DNA of 64,000 bases from Planotetraspora thailandica (lineage in GTDB: Bacteria > Actinomycetota > Actinomycetes > Streptosporangiales > Streptosporangiaceae), in the NCBI RefSeq assembly GCF_016863335.1, contig NZ_BOOR01000021.1, positions 1-64,000 of the forward strand, given 5' to 3'. The notes under the pieces are model-generated. The model did not search any database. It worked only from the letters and a program-made list of their open reading frames with translations, and was not told where the DNA came from. Positions 19,634 through 28,996 of this stretch are shown here, piece after piece (positions within the stretch are counted from its first letter, which is position 1; each line of letters begins with the position of its first letter). Both the position numbers and the translations under genes were made by a program.

Positions 19634-20882
19634 GGCAGAGGACTTTCTGAAGGTCGCCCGGGCGGCCAGGGAAGCCGCGACGGTGCTCGCGCCGCTGCCG
19701 CGGGCGCCGAAGGACGCCGCGTTGCGCGCGATCGCCGACGCCCTGGTGGCAGGCGTCGACGAGATCATCGAGGCCAACGCCGCCGACGTCACCAAGGCGA
19801 GAGAAAGCGGCACCTCCGAGGCCATGATCGACCGGCTGCGGCTCGACGCCGGGCGGGTGGAGAAGATCGCGGAAGCCGTACGGCAGGTGGCCGACCTGCC
19901 CGACCCGGTCGGCGAGGTCGTGCGTGGCAGCACGCTGCCGAACGGTCTGGAACTGCGCCAGGTGCGGGTGCCGCTGGGCGTCATCGGGATCATCTACGAG
20001 GGCCGGCCCAACGTGACCGTCGACGCGGCGGTGTTGTGCCTCAAGAGCGGCAACGCGGTGTTGCTGCGCGGCTCGTCCAGCGCGTACGCGTCCAACACCG
20101 TGCTGGTGCGGATCATGCAGGAGGCGCTGGCCACGACCGAGGTGCCGGCGGGAGCCGTACAGCTCGTGCCCGGGCTGACCCGCGAGTCGGTCGGGCACCT
20201 GCTGCGCGCCCGCGGGCTGGTGGACGTGCTGATCCCGCGCGGGGGCGCCTCGCTGATCAACAGCGTGGTGGAGCAGGCCACCGTGCCGGTGATCGAGACC
20301 GGCGTGGGCAACTGCCACGTCTACGTCGACGCCGACGCGGACATCGACATGGCCCTCACGATCTTGATCAACGCCAAGGCGCAGCGGCCGTCGGTCTGCA
20401 ACGCCGCAGAGACGCTGCTCGTCCACGCGGACATCGCCGAGGCGTTCGTCCCGCGGGCGCTGGCGGCGCTCAAGGACGTGGGCGTGACCGTGCACGGCGA
20501 CGAGCGGATCCGGGCCTACGGCGCCGACGTGGTGCCCGCCACGGAGGAGGACTTCTTCGCCGAGTACGTCTCCCTGGACATCGCGGCGGCGGTCGTCGGC
20601 TCGCTGGACGAGGCTGTGTCCCACATCAGACGGTACGGCTCGGCCCACACCGACGCCATCGTCACGCGGTCGCAGGCGGCGGCGCGGCGTTTCACTGCCA
20701 CGGTCGACTCGGCCGCCGTGGCGGTCAACGCCTCCACGCGCTTCACCGACGGCGGCGAGTTCGGTTTCGGGGCGGAGATCGGCATCTCGACCCAGAAGCT
20801 GCACGCGCGCGGCCCGATGGGCCTGCCGGAGCTGACGTCCACCAAGTGGATCTACACAGGCGACGGGCACGTGCGGGTCTAG
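19626..20882 (+). CDS. proA: gamma-glutamyl phosphate reductase
   Basis: Second proline step: NADPH-dependent reduction to glutamate 5-semialdehyde. It is an aldehyde-dehydrogenase-fold protein of 418 aa with [18 protein letters not shown] and the catalytic Cys in [14 protein letters not shown]. The ATG at 19626 is preferred over 19611 because GGAG at 19613-19616 is well placed for it. It overlaps proB by 8 nt. Confidence 0.97.
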   Translation: MSEAEDFLKVARAAREAATVLAPLPRAPKDAALRAIADALVAGVDEIIEANAADVTKARESGTSEAMIDRLRLDAGRVEKIAEAVRQVADLPDPVGEVVRGSTLPNGLELRQVRVPLGVIGIIYEGRPNVTVDAAVLCLKSGNAVLLRGSSSAYASNTVLVRIMQEALATTEVPAGAVQLVPGLTRESVGHLLRARGLVDVLIPRGGASLINSVVEQATVPVIETGVGNCHVYVDADADIDMALTILINAKAQRPSVCNAAETLLVHADIAEAFVPRALAALKDVGVTVHGDERIRAYGADVVPATEEDFFAEYVSLDIAAAVVGSLDEAVSHIRRYGSAHTDAIVTRSQAAARRFTATVDSAAVAVNASTRFTDGGEFGFGAEIGISTQKLHARGPMGLPELTSTKWIYTGDGHVRV

Positions 20883-20958
20883 ATCCGGCCCGAGGTTGGC
20901 GGGGGAGCGGCGCGCCTCCCCGGAAATGTCGGCGGCGCCCACTATGGTGGGCGCTCCT

Positions 20959-22509
20959 ATGTCTGGACGTCTCGGGCGGGTCGGCCCGTACGCGCTCCTG
21001 GAGCGCCTGGGCCGCGGTGGGATGGGCGAGGTCTACCTCGCCGCCAACCGCAGGGGCGAGCATGTCGCGGTCAAGATGCTGCGTGACACCATCGACGCCG
21101 ACGGCGGGGCACGCCTGCGTCTCGACCGGGAGATCCGCGCGTTGCGGAGGGTGGAGAGCCCCTACGTCGCGGAGGTCGTCGACGCCGACCTGTCCGGCGA
21201 CCGGCCCTACCTCGTAATGGAGTACATCGAGGGCGCGACGCTGCTCGAGCACGTCCAGAAGAACGGGCCCATGACCGAGCCGGAGCTGATCACCCTGGCC
21301 CAGGGGCTCGCCACCGCGCTGGCGATCATCCATGCAGGCGGGGTCGTGCACCGGGACGTCAAGCCCGCCAACGTGCTGATTCGCGACGACGGCCCGGTGC
21401 TGATCGACTTCGGTATCGCGCAGGTGCTCGACGCGACCCGGCTGACCATGACCGGCACCTTCCTCGGCACCCCCGGGTATGCAGCGCCCGAGTTATTCGC
21501 CGACGAGACGGTGGGGGAGCCGGCCGACGTGCACGCCTGGGCGGCGACGGTGGCGTTCGCGGCCACCGGCCGCCACACGTTCGGGCGCGGAACCGTGCAG
21601 TCACAGATGTACGCGATCCTGAACGGCAAGGCCGACCTGGCGGGGGTGCCGGGCGCGTTGTTGCCGCTGGTGCGGGCTGCCCTGCACCGCGACCCGGCCC
21701 GGCGGCCCACGGCGGCGCTGCTCGCCGACCGGCTGGCCCGGCTCGCCCGCGCCTCGGCCGACCCCCCTCGTGCGGCCAAGCAGGGCCGTACGAGGGCGGA
21801 CCAGGAGCCGGACGACGACGTGGCGGTCTCCGGGGCGGAGGCGCCGGACGAGCCGGAACAGGCGGAGACGCCCTCTCAGCGCAAAACCGGCAAGACGACC
21901 AAGGGCGGCAAACAGGGGAAGGACGGCCGGTCGCCGGGGCGCAAGCGTGCCGGATCGGCCCCCGCTGCGGACGAATCCGCGGCGGAAGCCGGATCCGGAA
22001 TCCCCACCGGCAGCGCCGCGCTGCTGGTGCTGGGGCTCATCGCCGTGCCGTGCGTGGTGGTGGCGGTGGTCTACCCGGTGGCCACGTTCGTGATCACCGG
22101 AGTACTGGTGGTGCTGACCAGGGCGGCCTGGGCGAGCCACTGGGTCGTGCGGAACCGGCAGCGGGCCCGCGGATTCCTGCGCGTGCTCAGCTTCCCGCTC
22201 GTACTGACGGGATCGCTGGTGACGGCACTCGCCTGGCCCGGTCTCCCCGCGGCCGCTGTCGCCTTCGTCGCCCTCTGGCTTACCGCAGGGACGCACATCG
22301 ACATCGAGTGGTGGACCCAGGTGGTTCCCGTCACCGTCGCAGGCGTGGCCTTCGGCGTGGTCAACGGCGGGATCATCGGGCGGGAGATCGAACGGGTGGG
22401 CGCCCGGATGCCCGGCCTCAGGAGAGAGGGGCTGCGGGCGCTCGCCGTGCTCGGCGGGTTCGTCGCTCTATGCGCGGCAGCCGTACAGACGGTGTCCCTG
22501 TTCGTTTAG
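20959..22509 (+). CDS. Ser/Thr protein kinase with C-terminal membrane domain
   Basis: Hanks-type kinase of 516 aa. Glycine loop LGRGGMGEVYLA and VAVKML are followed by HRDVKPAN (Asp133), the DFG loop (Asp150) and GTPGYAAPEL. A basic/acidic linker (about 270-345, KTGKTTKGGKQGKDG) leads to a membrane domain of about five hydrophobic segments. No PASTA or other extracellular sensor is visible, so the membrane domain itself may sense. The ATG at 20959 begins just before the kinase fold; in-frame starts at 20896 and 20944 are possible. Its stop is 15 nt from that of the convergent M48 gene. Confidence 0.88.
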   Translation: MSGRLGRVGPYALLERLGRGGMGEVYLAANRRGEHVAVKMLRDTIDADGGARLRLDREIRALRRVESPYVAEVVDADLSGDRPYLVMEYIEGATLLEHVQKNGPMTEPELITLAQGLATALAIIHAGGVVHRDVKPANVLIRDDGPVLIDFGIAQVLDATRLTMTGTFLGTPGYAAPELFADETVGEPADVHAWAATVAFAATGRHTFGRGTVQSQMYAILNGKADLAGVPGALLPLVRAALHRDPARRPTAALLADRLARLARASADPPRAAKQGRTRADQEPDDDVAVSGAEAPDEPEQAETPSQRKTGKTTKGGKQGKDGRSPGRKRAGSAPAADESAAEAGSGIPTGSAALLVLGLIAVPCVVVAVVYPVATFVITGVLVVLTRAAWASHWVVRNRQRARGFLRVLSFPLVLTGSLVTALAWPGLPAAAVAFVALWLTAGTHIDIEWWTQVVPVTVAGVAFGVVNGGIIGREIERVGARMPGLRREGLRALAVLGGFVALCAAAVQTVSLFV

Positions 22510-22524
22510 GGGTTCGTGTGAGGG

Positions 22525-23535
22525 TCAGTTCTCCCTGCGCGCGAACCTGTTGAAAATGCGCTCACCCGCGTGGACGGCGCCCTCGGCCACATCACGCAGC
22601 ACGCCGATGAACGGGTCCTGGGACTGCGCCCACGACTCGCGGTAGGAGTTGGCCGCCGCCCGAATCTCCTCGGTGATCTTGATGTTGCCGTCGTCCTCCC
22701 GGTGGGGGTAGGTGCCGGCGAGGATGGCGTCGTAGCCGCCGGAACGCCGCCAGCGGTCCAGTTCAGCGACCCGGGTGACCGCGAACGGGTGGGTGGTGCC
22801 GATGAGGTTGAGGACCTTGAGGAGCCCGTCGCGGACGTCGCCCGCCGTGTCGTACTCCCTGGCCTGGTCGAGGAAGGCCTCGATGTTCATCTCGTGGAGG
22901 CGCGAGCCGCCCGCCAGCTTCATGAGGGCGCGCAGCGCCGCCTCGGGGTCCTGCCCGGCGAGCAGGCCGCCCCGGTCGGCGGACATCTCGGCCTTGCGCT
23001 GCCACTCCTCGAGGGCGGCGACGATCACGCGCAGGCCGATGTAGCCGAGCGGGATCCAGGCGACTCGGGTGGCCAGGCGCGTGAGGACGGCCAGCATGGT
23101 GCCGTAGACGGCGTGGCCGGACAGGATGTGCGAGGTCTCGTGACCGATGACGAAGCGCAGCTCCTCGGGGTCCATGAGATCGAGCAGGCCGGTCGACACG
23201 ACGATGAACGGCTCGTCGAAACCGATCGCCATGGCGTAGACCGCCGGATCCTGCTGGACGTAGACCTCGGGGATCCGGTGCAGGTCGAGGATGTACGCGC
23301 TGTCACGGCCCATGTCGTAGAGCGCGCGGAACTGGGTCTCGTCGGCGCGGACCGCGGAGGCGAGGAACATCAGGCGAAGCCGGCGCTCGCTGAACAACCC
23401 CGACATGCGCTTCAGAACCGAGTCGAACCCGCTGAGCGAACGCATCGCGACCAGGGCGGAGCGGTCGGCGGGGTGTTCGTAGGCTCGTGAGCTGATGCCG
23501 GGCAGCTGCACGCGGTGGCGATCGGGAGTGGTCAT
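22525..23535 (-). CDS. M48 family zinc metallopeptidase
   Basis: A 336-aa protein with HETSH (His132, Glu133, His136) and a downstream EMSADR motif supplying the third zinc ligand, as in HtpX/Ste24-type peptidases. One or two hydrophobic stretches around residues 140-170 ([22 protein letters not shown]) suggest membrane association. It carries no N-terminal signal. The family acts in membrane protein quality control; the specific substrate is unknown. The ATG is 117 nt from the preferred nadD start on the other strand, leaving room for divergent promoters. Confidence 0.9.
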   Translation of the reverse strand: MTTPDRHRVQLPGISSRAYEHPADRSALVAMRSLSGFDSVLKRMSGLFSERRLRLMFLASAVRADETQFRALYDMGRDSAYILDLHRIPEVYVQQDPAVYAMAIGFDEPFIVVSTGLLDLMDPEELRFVIGHETSHILSGHAVYGTMLAVLTRLATRVAWIPLGYIGLRVIVAALEEWQRKAEMSADRGGLLAGQDPEAALRALMKLAGGSRLHEMNIEAFLDQAREYDTAGDVRDGLLKVLNLIGTTHPFAVTRVAELDRWRRSGGYDAILAGTYPHREDDGNIKITEEIRAAANSYRESWAQSQDPFIGVLRDVAEGAVHAGERIFNRFARREN

Positions 23536-23651
23536 GCCCGCATGCTATGCCTCACCGGCGAGGCGTGCGCGGGAGGCTTGAACCGGGAAAGCAGTACCGA
23601 AGGGAGGGGTTGCTTCCGATTACTGCCGGTATGCACGTTATCGTCCGTGGC

Positions 23652-24263
23652 ATGAGAAATGGGGCACCTACGCGGCGTCTCGGCATCATGGGTGGCACCT
23701 TCGACCCGATCCACCATGGTCACCTGGTCGCCGCCAGTGAGGTCGCGCACCACTTCGATCTGGACGAAGTGGTCTTCGTGCCGACCGGTCAGCCCTGGCA
23801 GAAGGCGGACAAGACCGTGTCGGCGGCCGAGGACCGCTACCTGATGACGGTGATCGCCACGGCGTCCAACCCGCGGTTCTCCGTCAGCCGAGTCGACATC
23901 GACCGCCCCGGCCCCACCTACACCATAGACACGCTGCGTGACGTCGGGGCAGCCTATGGGCCGGATGTGGAGTTGTACTTCATCACCGGCGCCGACGCCC
24001 TCGCCCAGATCCTCAGCTGGCGCGACGTCGACGAACTGTTCATGATCGCCCACTTCGTCGGCTGCACCCGGCCCGGTCACACGTTGCAGGATCCCGGCCT
24101 TCCCGACGGCAAGGTCAGCCTGATCGAGATTCCGGCGTTGTCGATCAGTTCGTCCGAGTGCCGCGCGCGTGTGGCCGAAGGCCAGCCCATTTGGTATCTC
24201 GTGCCCGACGGCATCGTTCAGTACATCAACAAGCGCGGCCTCTACCGCGATCCGGCCCGCTGA
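23652..24263 (+). CDS. nadD: nicotinate-nucleotide adenylyltransferase
   Basis: Makes deamido-NAD from nicotinate mononucleotide and ATP. Nucleotidyltransferase motifs [12 protein letters not shown] and [10 protein letters not shown] are present; the product is 203 aa. Starts at ATG 23631 or 23652 are both possible; 23652 gives the length closest to homologues. In most relatives a LytR/CpsA/Psr gene and rsfS follow at once. Here 4.7 kb of accessory DNA intervenes before rsfS, and the last 41 bp of this gene recur at 25029-25069. Confidence 0.93.
   Translation: MRNGAPTRRLGIMGGTFDPIHHGHLVAASEVAHHFDLDEVVFVPTGQPWQKADKTVSAAEDRYLMTVIATASNPRFSVSRVDIDRPGPTYTIDTLRDVGAAYGPDVELYFITGADALAQILSWRDVDELFMIAHFVGCTRPGHTLQDPGLPDGKVSLIEIPALSISSSECRARVAEGQPIWYLVPDGIVQYINKRGLYRDPAR
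24222..24262 (+). repeat. nadD 3'-end copy of a 41-bp direct repeat
   Basis: This 41-bp stretch of nadD ([13 protein letters not shown] and part of the stop) matches 25029-25069 at 40 of 41 positions. The only difference is T at 24241 against C at 25048. Confidence 0.95.
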
Positions 24264-24364
24264 CACTCAACGGATCATCGAATATCCGAAGCAGGGTTTT
24301 GTGCAATCCCTCAGGAGATGCCCGCAGAGGTCGAACTCGCCTACAAGAAGCTCGTTGACCCGGC

Positions 24365-24754
24365 TTACAGGCCGACTCGATCCCCGTCTCCTTCTTGCTG
24401 CTTCGGTCCACGGTCCTTCCTCAGTGGTTGGAGGAGGAGATCCGCGAACAGATTCATCAGGAGGAGGACGGAGATGATCCCTGTGATTGTGGGCCAGTAG
24501 GACCACGACAGGTGCGCGAACTCGGGGCTGAACGCTGTGCCCGCGGCCAACCACCCGAACATGATGAGCGCGAGACCGCGCGCAATCCTGATGCGAAGAG
24601 ATCGCGGAGGCTGCACGCCAACGCTTGCGCCACGCGGATCAGCTTGGCTCTTGTTGAGCCGGGATTCCCAGAACGAGAACGCGACGAGAGACGCGAAGTA
24701 CGCGATCGAGACGAAGTAGAACCAGAACCCGTCCAGCAGCACTACGGCGATCAC
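24365..24754 (-). CDS. small membrane protein, unrecognised
   Basis: A 129-residue frame with about three membrane segments (residues 1-25, 59-77, 85-107) and a hydrophilic C-terminus. I do not recognise a family. Its GTG start overlaps the TGA of a 23-codon ORF that has a much better ribosome site (24751-24822). So either the two are coupled, or one gene has been frameshifted near 24755-24765. The gene lies in the accessory insert behind nadD. Confidence 0.5.
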   Translation of the reverse strand: MIAVVLLDGFWFYFVSIAYFASLVAFSFWESRLNKSQADPRGASVGVQPPRSLRIRIARGLALIMFGWLAAGTAFSPEFAHLSWSYWPTITGIISVLLLMNLFADLLLQPLRKDRGPKQQEGDGDRVGL

Positions 24755-24822
24755 GACGATGGGGCGGCTAGGCAGAGGGCGGCAATTACCGTCGCGCGGA
24801 TGATCTCTCGACGTCTGGTCAT
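24751..24822 (-). CDS. 23-residue ORF upstream of and overlapping the membrane-protein frame
   Basis: The ATG at 24822 is preceded by GGAGCAGGAGTC, a strong ribosome site. It encodes MTRRREIIRATVIAALCLAA plus three residues, resembling the cytoplasmic start and first half of a membrane helix. Joining it to the next frame with one added base gives a smooth membrane-protein N-terminus, which favours a frameshift in a once longer gene. Confidence 0.4.
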   Translation of the reverse strand: MTRRREIIRATVIAALCLAAPSS

Positions 24823-24925
24823 GACTCCTGCTCCGGATGGGGCACGAACGAATCATGCCAGCTCATAGTTTTGCCGATCACGCAGGCATGATATTGAAAG
24901 GCTTTCCGAGCTGACAGCGCCGGCG

Positions 24926-25099
24926 ATGGGGGAGCCGACGCCGGCGATGCGCATGATGCAGGAGGCCGAGGAACGCGCCGAGAAGCGAGGATCCATGTAC
25001 GTCCTGGTCATGTGGTTGGCGTTCGCGCTACATCAACAAGCGCGGCCCCTACCGCGATCCGGCCCGCTGCCCCGTCCTCAGCCGGAGAGCATGGTGTGA
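24926..25099 (+). pseudogene. 57-codon chimeric ORF through the nadD-like repeat
   Basis: The ORF reads an Ala/Glu-rich stretch (MQEAEERAEKRG), then a hydrophobic segment (MYVLVMWLAFAL), and then runs out of frame through the 41-bp nadD repeat. The second half is therefore junk relative to nadD. It is most likely the stump of a gene joined to a nadD fragment by recombination. No family is recognised. Confidence 0.3.
25029..25069 (+). repeat. displaced copy of the nadD 3' end
   Basis: Second copy of the 41-bp repeat, 807 bp downstream of the nadD copy and in the same orientation, with 40/41 identity. The flanks of the two copies are unrelated. Confidence 0.95.
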
Positions 25100-25245
25100 T
25101 GGCGGTCGCCTGTGACGCGGCGGATGCGCAGATCCAGAAATGCGTGAGAGGTCAGAAGCCCATACGACCAGGTCGGGGACGTTTCGGCATTGCTCGTGAG
25201 GAAGGGCTCCGAGGTTCGAGTCTGGTGGCGTGATTTGGCTCGGCC

Positions 25246-25626
25246 TCACCCGATCCGCCCATTCGCCCGCTCACGCCACAACACGTGGCGAGTTTCTTTG
25301 GTGCCCAGGGCGGTCAAGCCTCGCACTGCCCGGTCACGTAAGGGCTCATCCTCGGACTGCACCATTTCTGCCAACAATGGAAGCGCCTCCGGACGCCGAG
25401 CTTCAGCGATCAACTCCAGCAACCAGCACCGCAAGCCATGGTTTCGGTGTTCTGCACGGAACTCGGCGATCAGCTCTTCAACGTGTTCAGCTGCATACGG
25501 CCGAAGACTGTGAAAGCCGTCTTCCTGCTCCTGCGGATCGCTTCGGCGCATCAACTGCATGGCATTTTGAAACCGCCTGGTCACCTGGCCGAGGGTATTG
25601 GCTGGAACGAGACAACACGAGGACAC
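25246..25626 (-). CDS. HEAT-repeat-like protein
   Basis: A 126-aa soluble protein with helical repeats: HVEELIAEFRAEHRNHGLRC and PEALPLLAEMVQSEDEPLRD followed by RAVRGLTALGTKETRHVLW. The pattern resembles HEAT or PBS-lyase repeats used for protein binding. Function is unknown. The frame opens at GTG 25626; an ATG at 25560 that removes 22 residues is the more natural repeat-domain start. The region from 25627 to 25965 upstream holds only one 21-codon ORF. Confidence 0.6.
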   Translation of the reverse strand: MSSCCLVPANTLGQVTRRFQNAMQLMRRSDPQEQEDGFHSLRPYAAEHVEELIAEFRAEHRNHGLRCWLLELIAEARRPEALPLLAEMVQSEDEPLRDRAVRGLTALGTKETRHVLWRERANGRIG

Positions 25627-25727
25627 ATTGAGCGCATGACCATCAGAAACGAGCGTCTGAAAACTCAGTGGCGGACCGAGTGTCTCGTGGGTAGCCTCGA
25701 CCCGTCCGGCGGATTCAGGAGGTCGAC

Positions 25728-25793
25728 ATGACGTGCATGGTTTTCGGCGAGGCAGCTGTCACCGCTCCGACGCGCGAGTTCGCCGCGATTTGA
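25728..25793 (+). CDS. 21-residue ORF with a strong ribosome-binding site
   Basis: AGGAGG at 25717-25722 lies 5 nt before the ATG. The peptide is short (MTCMVFGEAAVTAPTREFAA, then Ile and stop) and no family is recognised. It may be the stump of a lost gene. It is the only candidate in the otherwise empty stretch 25627-25965. Confidence 0.25.
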   Translation: MTCMVFGEAAVTAPTREFAAI

Positions 25794-25965
25794 CCCCCTG
25801 CCCCTTTGTCCGGGGCAGCTTTCGCGGGCCTCCGGCCCGTCGACATACGCGAACTCCTTGCGTCGTAGCGGTCCCGCTGGCTGCGGATCGTTCCGCACCG
25901 CCGGCTATCGGCGCCCTTCTCCGGCGCTGCTTCACCGACTACCCGTGTAAACACGAGGAGAATTC

Positions 25966-26766
25966 GTGGATTCCGCATCATCCTTCGAACCGCTGACGGC
26001 GGCCGAAGGCGGACCCAGTCATGTCATCCGTACCGGTCGGAGCGTCAGGCGTCCTGCCCGGCCCTGGACCGGTACCGTCCACGCGTTGCTGCGCCACTTG
26101 GAGGAAGTCGGGTTCACCGGCTCGCCTCGGGTGGTCGGCGACGGCATCGACACCGACGGCAACGAGGTGCTGACCTACATCGAGGGCACCATCGTCCACC
26201 CGCACGCCTGGTCCGAGGAGGGCGTCTGGCAGGTCGGCAGACTGCTGCGCGACCTGCACAGCGCCACCGCGAGCTTCCGGCCGCCGCCGGACGCGGTGTG
26301 GCAGCCGTGGTGGATGCACCACGACGGCCCCGACTCGGTGATCGGGCATTGCGACGGCGGGCCGTGGCACACCGTCGCCCGCGAGGGCCGGCCGGTGGCG
26401 TTCATCGACTGGACCTTGGCCGGGCCGGTCGACCGTCTTGACGAGGTCGTCGCCGCCGCGTGGTGGCACGCCCAGTTGCATGACGACGACGTCGCCGAAC
26501 GCAACAACCTGCCTGACGCGACCGTTCGCGCTCGGCAGTTGCGGCTGTTTCTCGACGGCTACGAATTGCCCGCCGCCGACCGGGACGGCCTGGTCAGCCG
26601 GATGATCGAGTTCGCGATCCGGGACTGCGCCGCTGAAGCGGCCTACGCCGGGATCACTCCGGAGTCGACCGATCCCGCGCCGATGTGGGGTCTGGCCTGG
26701 CGCTCCCGCGCCGCCGGATGGATGATCCGCCACCGAGCCCTGATGGAACACGCCATCGGGGCCTAG
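25966..26766 (+). CDS. aminoglycoside phosphotransferase (APH)-fold protein
   Basis: A 266-aa protein of the phosphotransferase/choline-kinase fold. The catalytic loop reads HCDGGPWH (His128, Asp130, His135), and the metal-binding FIDWTLAGP follows. In typical members the loop is H-x-D-x-x-P-x-N; the Asn that helps bind magnesium is His135 here, so activity is doubtful or altered. The N-terminal kinase lobe is short. GTG 25966 follows GAGGAGAA. Substrate unknown; drug resistance cannot be inferred from the fold. Confidence 0.75.
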   Translation: MDSASSFEPLTAAEGGPSHVIRTGRSVRRPARPWTGTVHALLRHLEEVGFTGSPRVVGDGIDTDGNEVLTYIEGTIVHPHAWSEEGVWQVGRLLRDLHSATASFRPPPDAVWQPWWMHHDGPDSVIGHCDGGPWHTVAREGRPVAFIDWTLAGPVDRLDEVVAAAWWHAQLHDDDVAERNNLPDATVRARQLRLFLDGYELPAADRDGLVSRMIEFAIRDCAAEAAYAGITPESTDPAPMWGLAWRSRAAGWMIRHRALMEHAIGA

Positions 26767-26968
26767 CAGGTGCCGGGGCCGGGGGCCGCGACGGTTCGCG
26801 TCAGCGGTCCCCGGTCCTGCAAGGCCGTGCGGCTCATTCGATGAGGGGATTGTTCGCCACATCGAAGATCGATTCGTCTGGCCTCGATGTGGTGGGGTGA
26901 AGCACATTAAGGAGCGACCAAGGGCAGCGCGATCCTGGGGAGAGCTGCACCTGTCTGCCGATCACGTG

Positions 26969-27238
26969 TCAGCCGAAGATTTCGTTCCACTCGCGGACGT
27001 GCCAGCGGCGGACGACTCCGTTGAGTACGAAGGGATCATGTGTGGCGAACTCCTCGGCGGCTTCGCGAGTCGTGAAGACCGCCATGGATCCCTCGTTCTG
27101 CGGGTCGCCGAAGGTGCCGACCATCAGGAGCGCGCCCCGGGCGTGGAAGTCGTCGAGCCGGGCCCGGTGTGCGGCGAAATGCGCGGGCGCCTTCGCGGTG
27201 ACGTCGTCGGCGGAGTCGTAGAACATCACGTACTTCAT
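26969..27238 (-). CDS. YCII-related protein
   Basis: An 89-aa ferredoxin-like alpha+beta protein with the YCII pattern (MKYVMFYDSADD, HFAAHRARLDDFHARGALLMVGTF, FTTREAAEEFATHDPFVLNGVV). Members are small putative enzymes with a His/Asp site; role unknown. The ATG at 27238 follows GGAGGG. The longer upstream frame is non-homologous and is not used. Confidence 0.8.
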   Translation of the reverse strand: MKYVMFYDSADDVTAKAPAHFAAHRARLDDFHARGALLMVGTFGDPQNEGSMAVFTTREAAEEFATHDPFVLNGVVRRWHVREWNEIFG

Positions 27239-27423
27239 CAGGCCCTCCAAGCGTAAGTGTTCGCTAACGCTACAGGAGGGAGACGTTCCGCGGTAAGAGG
27301 CCGCCTGGCTCGCTCTCATCGCGGCTTCGCCGTACCTGGGGACGCCGGATCGGCTCCACGAGCCACGGCTTCGGAGCCGTACGGCGGGAGCTGTGGCGGC
27401 CGCACTGAGGACGTACGGACGGC

Positions 27424-28743
27424 TCAGGCCCCTTCGGCCTCGGGTTCGAGGGCCCCCGCCGGTTGAGGAGACGCGGAGGGTTCTCGCGTTTCCACGGGTG
27501 GGCGGACGGTGGAGTCGTATCTGCGGAACGAGGTGACGGCGAATCCCGTGATCAGGACGAGTACGGCGCACACGATGCCGCCGCCCGCCCAGGCGGGGAC
27601 GAGCCCGAACGCCGCCGCCGTCGCGCCCGCGCGCAGGTCGCCCAGGCGTGGGCCGCCCGCCACCACGACCATGAACACCCCCTGCATGCGGCCGCGCATC
27701 TCGTCGGGCGCGTAGGTCTGCAGGATGGTCTGCCGCCATACGGCGGAGACGAGGTCGGCGGCTCCGCCGAGGGCCAGCAACACCACGACCAGCCACAACT
27801 GGTGGGCGAATGCCGCCGCCGTCACCGTGAGACCCCAGAACGCGATCACGATGGTCAGGGCCACGCCCTGGCGGCGCACCCGGCCGATCCATCCGGAGAA
27901 CAGGCCCGCCATGACCGATCCGATCGCGATGCTGGCCGACAGCCAGCCGAACGCCGTGGTGGACCCGGCGAAGCGTTCGGCCGTCAACTCGGGGAACAAG
28001 GCCCTCGGCATGGCGAAGCCCATCGCGATGATGTCCACGAGGAACGACATCATCACGATCGGCCGGGTCGCGATGTACTGCAGCCCGTCGATCACCGAAC
28101 GCAGGCCCGGCCGCGAGATGTTGTCACCCAGGGGGGCCAGGCGCGGCAGCCGTACGGCCGCGTAGAACCCCGCGCCGAAGAGGATCGCGTCGAGCAGGTA
28201 CGCCGTGCCGTACCCCCACCTGATCAGGATGCCGCCCAGCAGCGGCCCGAGCACCGAGCCGAGGCTGCTGATCAGGAAGTTGAGCGTGTTGGCCGCCGGT
28301 ACGCGATCTGCCGGCAGCAGGCGGGGAATGATCGCGCCGCGCGTCGGCGAGGTGATCGAGAAGCCGATCGACTGCACCACGACCGCCGCGAGGATCAAAT
28401 AGACGTTCCTCAGCCCGGCCAAGGTCTGGATCAGCAGGGCGAGCGTGGCCAGCCACGCGAACACCGATCCGCCCAGAAGCAGCTTGCGGCGGTCGACGGC
28501 GTCGGCGATGGCGCCGCCCCAGAGCCCGAAGATCACCAGAGGGATCAGGTTGGCCGGGCCGAGCAGGCCGACCCACAGCGACGATTTGGTGATCTGGTAG
28601 ACCTCGTCGCTCACGGCGACCGCGGTGAGCTGGAAGCCGATGAACGACACGCCCTGGCCGATGAGGAGCCGCCGGTACGCCGGGAAGCTCAGGGGCCGGA
28701 TGTCCAGTGCGACGCGCTTCAGGCCTGACTGAACCACGGTCAT
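27424..28743 (-). CDS. MFS transporter, EntS/multidrug-exporter type
   Basis: A 439-aa protein with 12 predicted membrane segments. The motif A-like loop GGAIADAVDRRKLLLGG between helices 2 and 3 and the TSPTRGAIIPRLLPADRVPAANTL region are typical of the MFS_3 (enterobactin exporter-like) group. It probably exports a small hydrophobic compound by proton antiport. ATG 28743 follows GGAG; an ATG at 28758 is possible. The C-terminal 35 residues are Pro/Glu-rich and disordered. It faces rsfS with a 253-bp divergent gap. Confidence 0.85.
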   Translation of the reverse strand: MTVVQSGLKRVALDIRPLSFPAYRRLLIGQGVSFIGFQLTAVAVSDEVYQITKSSLWVGLLGPANLIPLVIFGLWGGAIADAVDRRKLLLGGSVFAWLATLALLIQTLAGLRNVYLILAAVVVQSIGFSITSPTRGAIIPRLLPADRVPAANTLNFLISSLGSVLGPLLGGILIRWGYGTAYLLDAILFGAGFYAAVRLPRLAPLGDNISRPGLRSVIDGLQYIATRPIVMMSFLVDIIAMGFAMPRALFPELTAERFAGSTTAFGWLSASIAIGSVMAGLFSGWIGRVRRQGVALTIVIAFWGLTVTAAAFAHQLWLVVVLLALGGAADLVSAVWRQTILQTYAPDEMRGRMQGVFMVVVAGGPRLGDLRAGATAAAFGLVPAWAGGGIVCAVLVLITGFAVTSFRRYDSTVRPPVETREPSASPQPAGALEPEAEGA

Positions 28744-28996
28744 TCCCGGCAACTCCATGAATCTAGGACATATGCGATAACTGGGCACTTTACCGGTGTG
28801 ACCTGGGTGACAACGCACCGGGCGTGAGCTCCAGGAGTGGAATCGGTGGTCGCCGGTACGCGTTGAAATGTCGTGCCTGGGGATAACTCGGGATTGTCAG
28901 CGTGTGCCGATAGGGTCACCCCGAAGAAGTGGGTTGTGCGCCACCCGTGAAGTGGGCACCCTGGGAAGACGCCGTCGAAGGAGGACAGAACCACAC

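Noticed and set aside
24318-24500. 60-codon plus-strand ORF after nadD
   Set aside because: The ribosome site touches the start codon, and most of the frame is antisense to the membrane-protein gene.
25966-26766. Aminoglycoside resistance determinant
   Set aside because: Only the general fold is visible; the catalytic loop is altered and nothing in the context supports drug resistance.
24263-28996. Insertion sequence or transposon in the nadD-rsfS gap
   Set aside because: No transposase and no terminal inverted repeats were found; only the 41-bp nadD repeat and gene fragments.
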